DNA of 64,000 nucleotides, taken from assembly GCA_033239005.1 (NCBI GenBank), contig BSQZ01000061.1, positions 1,777,501-1,841,500 on the forward strand, read 5' to 3'. Numbering within the stretch: position 1 is the stretch's first letter; every line of letters begins with the position of its first letter. This document shows positions 46,490 to 64,000 of the stretch, in pieces. A program made the position numbers and the translations under genes. Origin of the DNA: Lamellibrachia satsuma. Lineage: Eukaryota > Annelida > Polychaeta > Sabellida > Siboglinidae. The notes under the pieces were generated by a model. It made no database searches and had not been told where the DNA came from. It saw only the letters and a program-made list of their open reading frames with translations.

Positions 46490-48165
46490 CCAGTGGCCCG
46501 TCATGCCAGTAGATGTTAAAAGTTACTGGCCCTAAAAAAGTTAATGGCCTGAATTTTTTTTTATTGATTTAAAAAAACCCATTATTTTTTGCAGTACATC
46601 ACATTACAAGTCGAAGGATGCGAGTTTGGACGTTATTTATTTTGCCATTGGTGATTTACTTTCCAACTTTCAGTCAGTATTCTGTATGACAGATAATGTT
46701 GCTGCTGGAATCGCTTCAGTTATGCCCTCTGGCTCTGTCGAAGCCGCATGCGCAGCAGGTCGCATTTTGAGAATGACCGGTGATACCACCGTTTGCGTAT
46801 CGAGTTATAGGTAGAGTCATCCGCCCCACTCTTGAGCTCTGGGGCGGAGTTCCAGGCCGTCATTATTGTAATCACGGATTGGGGCGTTCCGTAGCCAAAT
46901 GGCTACGGAACTAATAACTTAAGTTTTAAAAACGATACACACTAACCGTGTCCGTTTCACATGTGTATTCCGTGACATACAATGAACACTTAGGTGCCAG
47001 GAAACAGAAGAAATGTGCTCCAAATAATTATTTATGAGTACATTTATCGGTCACACAGAAAAGATTTCATAAATAGCCACCATACTGTGCACGTGATATT
47101 GCTTTTGGGTCACATGTCAAACATGATTTTATGTAGAATGAGGCCAGAGTGGGTCAGCAGCACAGGCATAAATAAAACACCCGTTAGTAAGTTAGTAGTT
47201 TATAGGGGGAAGATTAATGATGTAACTCTATGGCCAGCAGATGGCAATTCTTATCGTGATCTTATATTGATCTACAAGAATCCCATTTGGTAATCTCGCT
47301 CATACAACATCCGGTTATATACAAAATTTTACAAGCACATGCGTTCTGACAAAAGGTAATAATTTCGCACTTTTACATGGTTATTGTCAGGTAGTGATAT
47401 ACATATAAGAATGCATACAGACATGAAATATGTGTTTATTGCTCTGTTTATGGCATTTTTGTAAGGTTACATGTTTCATGAAAATGCCTACGATTATCAT
47501 GAGCGAGATCTGCGCCTCACAACAGCAACAGCCAGATAGAAAAAATTGCATGGCAATTGACTTTGCCTAATCGAGTTACAGCTACCCGGTAGTTATACTC
47601 GGAAATACGACGGGTGAACAGGATCTAACACTGTTACAATTGGGTTATTTCTTTCGAATATAAACTTTTGGAATGAATTACAAAGTTACGGTAAACTTAG
47701 CTATCTGCAACCTAGGCCTACCTGGTCTTGGAACGTATGTTAGTGCTCTCGTGACACCTAGCGGACAGTCCGTGAACCAGTTGGTTTATATCAAATAGGT
47801 AAGTCAAAGGCGTATCGCGACAGCCGATATGTATCATGCAGAAGAAAATTCTGCAATATACCGATATTATACTGGTAATACGGCGCAACCCTAGTAAAAT
47901 ATAGGCGTCCGCAATTCACAAAAAAGTCCGCACGTTGTCGCTAGTAGCAAAGTCATGCAGACTTTTTTGTGGGGCTCATATATATCAAGGGAAGGACAAG
48001 CGATTGAAATGATGACCTGTGGCTGTGACTAATGGAATAAAAACGATCTGAAACTATGTTGGCCCACCGGGCCAGTAAAATATGGAAACTGGTGGCCCGA
48101 CAGCCCAAAAATAGGCAGCGGGCCAGTGTTAATGTTGAGGTGTGTCACTTTTCTCCAGGGCCAGT
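46490..48165. mobile_element. hAT-like remnants, mostly unassigned
   Basis: GGCCCGTCATGCCAGTAGAT (46495) with TTACTGGCC at 46529, and at 48060-48165 repeated GGCCCACCGGGCCAG, GGCCCGACAGCCC, GCGGGCCAGTGTTAA. At about 47810-47895 the reverse complement reads AGGGTTGCGCCGTATTACCA, typical of hAT-like ends. A short palindrome lies at 46899-46922 (11-bp arms TTCCGTAGCCA). No transposase frame was found; these may be several broken elements. Confidence 0.4.
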
Positions 48166-48184
48166 GGAGCAGTAGATTTTAGCC

Positions 48185-48640
48185 TTAGGTTCTCAATCAT
48201 ATAATTCTGGTTTGTGAAAATTAAATCTAATACTGATGGTTCATTTCCAATTTTGTTCTATTCATTTATTGTCCACTGTGAGAATGAGTACTTCCTAATA
48301 TCCAATCTACACTGATCCTTTACTAATTTTACCTGATGTCCTCTAGTTCTACTATCTTTCTTGAATGAGAAACACATACTTCTATCAATATTTTCGTTCC
48401 CATTCAATATCTTAAAAACTTCAATCTGATCTCCTCTTAACCTCCTTGTTTCTAGAGTTGTTAAACCACATTCTTTCAGGCGTTCTTCTCTCAGTTCTGG
48501 AATAATTTTAGTTGCTCCCCTCTGTATGCATTCAAGCATATCTATATCGCTTGTATACAGTATTATAAACTATTGCTTTATACATGGGTATAATTACCTC
48601 TTTTCCTATTTTTTTCCTTTTCTTATTCATTTCCGATCTT
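48185..48640 (-). mobile_element. CR1-like 3' fragment (element D)
   Basis: 48539-48258 reads [56 protein letters not shown]-like end. Only the thumb/C-terminal part is present, truncated upstream near 48560. Confidence 0.85.
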
Positions 48641-48849
48641 CTATAAGGTTAGCACCCTTGTGGTGCATGGATGGGTGAGGGGGAGGAGGTGGATAATCTT
48701 AAATTAATACAACATTTAATACCAAATGAGGTGTCAGTATACACTGTTTTTCTAAATACGTGCAACTGGATTTCCACGTTAATGTACCATCTACATATTC
48801 TACCACACGACACATTAGTGCCATCTTATTGTTCCGGGAATATCTCCCA

Positions 48850-49110
48850 CGTCATCACGCAATCCTGCTCTGTTCTGTTCGATACCCTGTTCTGAACTCT
48901 GTGAAATGACACTGCGGATCTTTATTGATCCTATTTACGGCTTGCAGATACAACATAATATGGCAAATAATTCCAAACTTCCCCCATATTCTGACTAAAG
49001 AATTGCCTAGTATACAACTGTTTTCCAGTTTGTAACCCATTTTTTTTTCATATCTCCATTCTTCTAATCTCTAGAGTTTTGGTCTTATTAATCTGCCTTC
49101 ATAATCTTTA
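48850..49110 (-). mobile_element. Second CR1-like C-terminal fragment
   Basis: In one minus frame FFSQNMGEVWNYLPYYVVSA matches the pattern FxxRxxxxWNxLPxxVVxA at the end of CR1 ORF2. It is decayed and of a different subfamily from D. Confidence 0.55.
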
Positions 49111-50395
49111 ATACAGTGAAATCTGTCCATAAAGCCACAGATATATGCAGCTGTTCTAGCAGTTCAGTCCCAGCTAACAACATCAGGCCTATATCTGAAA
49201 GAGGTACAGGGTGTCTTGTCGACAGCTCTAGGCTTAACAATACCAGTCAAATGTTATTTGTGAGTGAGGTATATGAGGGTATAATGTCATCCAGACCGAA
49301 TCACGAAATGTGCTGAGTGTCAACCACATGAAGAATTTAATGTTTTTATACCTAGAATCTCCACAAATAGAAAAGTTTAATTATGGTCAGGGGTTCCATG
49401 CCATGTTGAAAGAAAGTGAGAAAACTTGAGCAGAACTTCGGTTAAATGTGACTTCTCAAGGCTGTTGTTACATATGTCAGAATTGTGTTATTTTATTCTA
49501 CTAATAAATATGTTTCCGATATGCCTGACATTGTGCATAATGTTTCTGCTTTTGCAGTTGACGTCCCTCCCAATGAAGCTGTTTCTTGAAGATTTGTCAC
49601 TAGCCTAAATGGTTTGATATGAAACGTCCAATGTTATTACACATACCTGAAATCATTATTCTATGTTTGTTATCATTAGTCTTGTTAAATGTGACCTGAT
49701 TGTCATTCGTTCTTGTAATTTTGTTTTCTCATTAAGATGTTAGTGATATTTTAAATAAATATATTTCATGGTTTTTTAGTTCTTGTCTTGAGCCCCCCCC
49801 ACACTCCAGGTTGTACTATACTTGCGGAGGCTAATAACCGAAAGTCAAATCCTAAAAAGCAAACAGCATAACAGTCTAAATATAGATAGTCACTAAGGGC
49901 TGGGGGGGCATAGTTTAAAATAAGGCACACAATAGTGAGACCGATATATCATAAAAGGTACACAGAAAGCATTAGTAAACAAGAAAATTGCCTTGGTAAA
50001 GATTTTCCCGAAACGACATTAAACAATATTTAAAATTATTTAAAAGCTGCTCTTGTTAACAACACAGCTGTACACTACAACATTAAGCAAATACACATAC
50101 AAGTAAGATTGATGCATGTACACAATTTGGCTAAAAAAAATATGCTTTAGCCAATGTTGGCTAATGAAAAGGTATGTTGGCTAAACAAAAATATGTCACT
50201 AACCAAATGACTAAAAGAAAAAATTCTTAGAGTACCGGTAAGCCCAGATATATATATTTATATAATAAATATATATATATAATTATATATATACATATAT
50301 GTAATATTCATAAAATGTATGTTTTTATAATAATCTTATCCTTAAGCCACAGTGCATAGGATGATCATTTTGCGTAGTATTTAGAAACCATCGAG
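49111..50395. other. Non-coding stretch, nothing recognised
   Basis: Contains AATATGTTGGCTAAACAAAA-type short repeats (50140-50200) and a TATA-rich run (50247-50303). No exon supported. Confidence 0.5.
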
Positions 50396-50405
50396 CATAG
50401 TGTTG

Positions 50406-50500
50406 CATTAAGCTACTACATTGCATACAGCATAAACATTAAGCTACTACATTGCATACAGCATAAACATTAAGCTACTACATTGCATACAGCATAAACA
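50406..50500 (+). repeat. 31-bp tandem repeat, three copies
   Basis: Unit ATTAAGCTACTACATTGCAT followed by ACAGCATAAAC, essentially perfect. Confidence 0.95.
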
Positions 50501-50679
50501 TGTAAACTATTCACATAATTATGTGAATGAAACATGTCAACTGACATTAAATTAAGCATTTCAATCACAGTGTTTCAAATGACAAGCCCACAATGCCAAC
50601 CAAGCTGACTAGCTTAGCTTAGCTGCTCAAGATACTGTCATAGTTGCTCACATTTTGAACAGAATGTTTTCATTACAGG

Positions 50680-50800
50680 GAAACAAAAGTCGTGGTTTTG
50701 GGCCTATGTACCTATAAGAGTTACTAAGACATAACCATTTGCAACTACAATTACCCCAATTGTTTACTAGGAAAACCTTGTTGAACACACATCTTCTTAA
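50680..50800 (-). repeat. Dispersed foldback-like repeat, diverged minus-strand copy
   Basis: Reverse complement has GTGTTCAACAAGGTTTTCCT, GTAGTTGCAAATGGTTATG and AACTCTTATAGGTACATAGG, matching the order seen at 4325. Confidence 0.6.
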
Positions 50801-52080
50801 TTTCATGTTACTGTTAGATAACCCTACATCATGAGTGTCAAAGTCTAGCAAAATTCGCTCGCCAAATGAAAATATATCTGTATACACCTATACCTATATT
50901 TGCCAATACAATATGGCTATGCGATTTGCATCCAGTCTCAACTTGTGTAATATATTTTGGCCTTTGTTTACTAAACTAGTTCTCTTTCTGGCAAAATAAC
51001 ATGTTTGTTTGAGGCTGCTTTGGTTCTCTGTATGCCAGCCTCCCTACATACACTCATTAGTCTAGTGTACCCGATTTTTCATAGAACTGGGCATGCGCTT
51101 ATCTGCCTCTCTGGTTAACATGTTTGTGCTCAGTCAACTAGAGAAATGACCGGAATCTCACACATTTAAAACCAGAGTTATACTTTAAATCATATTTTAA
51201 AACACTTCAAATGTTAATTCAAGTCACTTGTTATCAGAGTAGGGGTCAGTTACGTTACTGGTATAACAATTCAAACTGCACACCAATTACTGCAAATCAA
51301 TTCCAATTCCACATCATAAATACCAAATAGAAATAAGATAATAACAATATTAAAAGTGATGTTCTGGCCCTTAGAATAATATACATGTTTTTACAGTTCA
51401 ATGTTGACATCAATGTAGTAGGCCTACTTCTATATTAAGCAAAAACATAGACCATATGGTACAACACCGAACAATGATGGTGACAAATCTGTGCCATTTC
51501 AACAAAACGGCTAGGATAAAACCGCTGTGAAAACCAGTATATTTCTATGTAAAAAACAGTTCACAGAGAGACTAATTACACACAATCCAAATCACATGTA
51601 TTTTTTTATTTATTGTGAGTCCAACAGTTTGCCATCTATCTTCTTCTTTTACTACCTGGTTTCAATGTGCTAAGGATGGGTAAACAGGAACTATTTGTAA
51701 TGTAAATTCTGTGCAGTTTAAAAATACCATGTATGAAGCGATAACTATTAAGCACTTATTAGGTCGAATACAGTACAACCTTTGCTAATTTGTATGTTTT
51801 GCTACAAATAGTTGTGCAGTACTTTGTCATTTATTAATTGTGAACTTTATCGATGAACATCTTGTCTCTTGTGTACATGTTTCATCAGTGTGATTATTGA
51901 AGCACTCTCTGCATTTGCAATTAATAAATTATCTTTTAAAACAACTTTTAGCATCTGAAATTTGGGGTGATTTAGTGTCTGGATGATTTCTTACAGGCTG
52001 TTAAGATTGACAATGTTGTCTTGCATTATTACCGGTCTTAAGCATAATCTTAATTATGACTGACTTCATTCCAGGAGTGA
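50801..52080. other. Non-coding stretch upstream of the PTGR2-like gene
   Basis: Mostly unrecognised. At 51745-51780 AAGCACTTATTAGGTCGAAT then ACAGTAC is the reverse of the MITE end at 52658. The promoter cannot be placed. Confidence 0.45.
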
Positions 52081-52118
52081 ACACTGGGAGTCGGTCTTCT
52101 GAAGTTTGTTAAAGCAAC

Positions 52119-62296
<10,178 letters not shown>

Positions 62297-62790
62297 ACAT
62301 GTCTTCCACTGGCACCTGTTTGCTTCTGACAACATCCCAGCTGCATGTGGAAGCTAAATCGTATATATCTCAGAGATATTATCTGATTAAGTGAATTTGA
62401 CTTGCATTAACAAAATATATGATGTGTATATAACGTTCATTAGTATGTCAGAAATAATGTTTATCGAGGAACTGTAACAGATAACATGATTACACTAGCT
62501 CAGATAGCATGATTACACTAGCACAGATAACATGATTACACTAGCACAACCAGAGTTTGCTGATTATTGGTGTACATACAGTACATACTTATGTATGCCT
62601 GATTGGTATGTCCTTATATGAGAGACAATGCTGTTTTTCATAAACATAAAATTAGTTGGAGAATATACCTGCTCGTGTTTTCAGATGCGGACATTTCTCA
62701 AAATCTCACTGAAATGGTGCAGCCTGGCATATAAATCGTCAAAGTGTATATATTGTGCCCTGGGGGCCAACATAATCCAATTAATAAAAT
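62297..62790 (+). other. Probable PTGR2-like 3' UTR
   Basis: Holds a 25-bp tandem repeat, about three copies, at 62478-62546 (GATAACATGATTACACTAGC). AATAAA at 62783-62788 is the first consensus poly(A) signal noticed. Confidence 0.4.
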
Positions 62791-64000
62791 ACGAGCAAAG
62801 GCCGTCAATTTTTACACAAATATCCATGTAATCACTCGCTCAAGTAGCTCATACTGGAAAAATAGCCAATAGCATTATAGTAAATAATTAAAAAAACTAC
62901 CTTTGTGGTTTTTTTGTAAATATATCGCCAATTGGTAGATCAGAGGCCACTGGTGCAAGGAGGCAAGGGAACATAGAAAGAGGCGAGTTTGTGTCGGCGC
63001 CTGGGAAGAGGTTACTACCAGGCTGCCCCCAATGTTAACATATTAATGTATATAGATTGTAAGGAAACAGGAGCTGTGATGTCATTGAAGATTTACTGCT
63101 ACCTATATACAATCAGTTACATGTATGTGTGTGCGCCCAGTCGAACAATATGTTTTACGAACTTAAGACCGCACAGAATATCTAAACAAAATTACAAAAT
63201 CAAAAACATTTACGAACCCCTCTTTTTTAAACCATGAGGATGGGCCTGATTCACACACATGCATGCACGCCCGCACGCACGCACACATACAATGAAACCT
63301 AGTCAATAACTGTGCGTTGATACGTGGACAAAATAGATTAGGCTAATATGTAAGATTGACATTCTTCATGTTTGTACAATACACAAACAAAATACAAACA
63401 AAATCCAGTATCAATTCACTAAAGAACATAACGAGTGTGCGTGCGTACGTACGTGGGTGCACGCGCGTTCGTTTGTCTTGTAGTTATACCATATCGCCAC
63501 TAGATCTAATGCAGCAACTTCCCAGCCCAGTTGAACGACACATTAACGCAAACATGTGAATGTCCTTTCGCACAATCAAATTGGCGAGGTCAACACCTTC
63601 TGCGGCTTTGTAGTGAAGCACTAAATACCTTATAGCACAGCACTTCCAAGTCCAACATTACGTGCACTGTCATAGGTATCATTTCATTTCTTAGTACATC
63701 GCCGTCTTTAATACGGTCTTTCTAAGCATACTCAGTACATGGAATCACGGTTTAGTTATGCTCTGGTGCAGAATGTAAAGCCACGTTCAGTCAACGAAGC
63801 GGATTATGTGCACCGCTTTCACGCAACAAATTAATACACTACTTTGTAAGCTATGTGTATGGATTAGTTTCACAAAGCTGTCCATGGCTCGTTTTAGATC
63901 AACGCACTGAATTTACTTTGCAATGAAGAACCCATGATTGAATGACTTATTGCAGTGTCCAACACGTTATAAAAGGCAGTCCCATGCCGCAAATACACAT
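62791..64000. other. Intergenic sequence, nothing recognised
   Basis: Short CACG-type microsatellite at 63254-63292 and CGTGCG/ACGT-rich run at 63437-63470. No exon supported. Confidence 0.5.

Overview
The window is nuclear DNA of an animal. It is AT-rich, has spliced genes with canonical GT-AG introns, and is dense in microsatellites, SINEs, MITE-like foldbacks and decayed CR1-like non-LTR retrotransposons. The repeat types (CR1-like LINEs with an esterase-type ORF1, a Penelope-like GIY-YIG fragment, tRNA-derived SINEs, long CACG/CGTG arrays) and TRAF3-type and PTGR2-type genes point to a marine bilaterian invertebrate such as a mollusc, hemichordate or lancelet. The sequence alone does not settle the phylum.

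Two genes can be read from start to stop. (1) A TRAF3-like adaptor/E3 ligase gene lies on the minus strand (31970 down to 12629). Its eleven coding exons join in frame to 543 residues: RING, TRAF-type zinc fingers, coiled coil, MATH domain. (2) A prostaglandin reductase 2-like (PTGR2) oxidoreductase gene lies on the plus strand (52119 to 62296). Its eight coding exons join to 354 residues. Weaker calls are a possible four-exon 97-residue gene on the plus strand (3350-6894), a first-exon-like THAP zinc-finger piece on the minus strand (37832-37936) and a possible 15-codon first exon on the minus strand (40143-40187).

Layout. 1-2090: three tandem copies of a ~0.88 kb unit. 2092-2536: a large inverted arrangement of CACG and CGTG arrays around a TA array. 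3-11 kb: the small candidate gene, dispersed repeats, a minisatellite and long unremarkable stretches. 11.0-12.5 kb: two foldback structures downstream of TRAF3. 12.6-32 kb: TRAF3-like gene; its 13.1 kb intron holds a ~3 kb unit repeated three times (15659-24237), a LINE 3' remnant and a nearly complete but broken CR1-like element. 32-52 kb: intergenic repeats, including a CR1-like copy split by a ~1.27 kb insertion, a Penelope-like fragment next to it, a plus-strand and a minus-strand CR1-like element meeting at 44.3 kb, and hAT-like remnants. 52-62.3 kb: PTGR2-like gene with a long foldback in intron 1, a TIR element sitting inside a microsatellite in intron 4 and a CR1-like copy in intron 5. 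62.3-64 kb: 3' UTR and non-coding sequence.

The two main genes are functionally unrelated: TRAF3 acts in innate immune and NF-kB signalling, PTGR2 in eicosanoid catabolism. I found no coherent new multi-gene system. The most unusual material is structural: the triplication with hairpins at its junctions, several foldback elements cored by TA repeats, and nested or chimeric retroelements.
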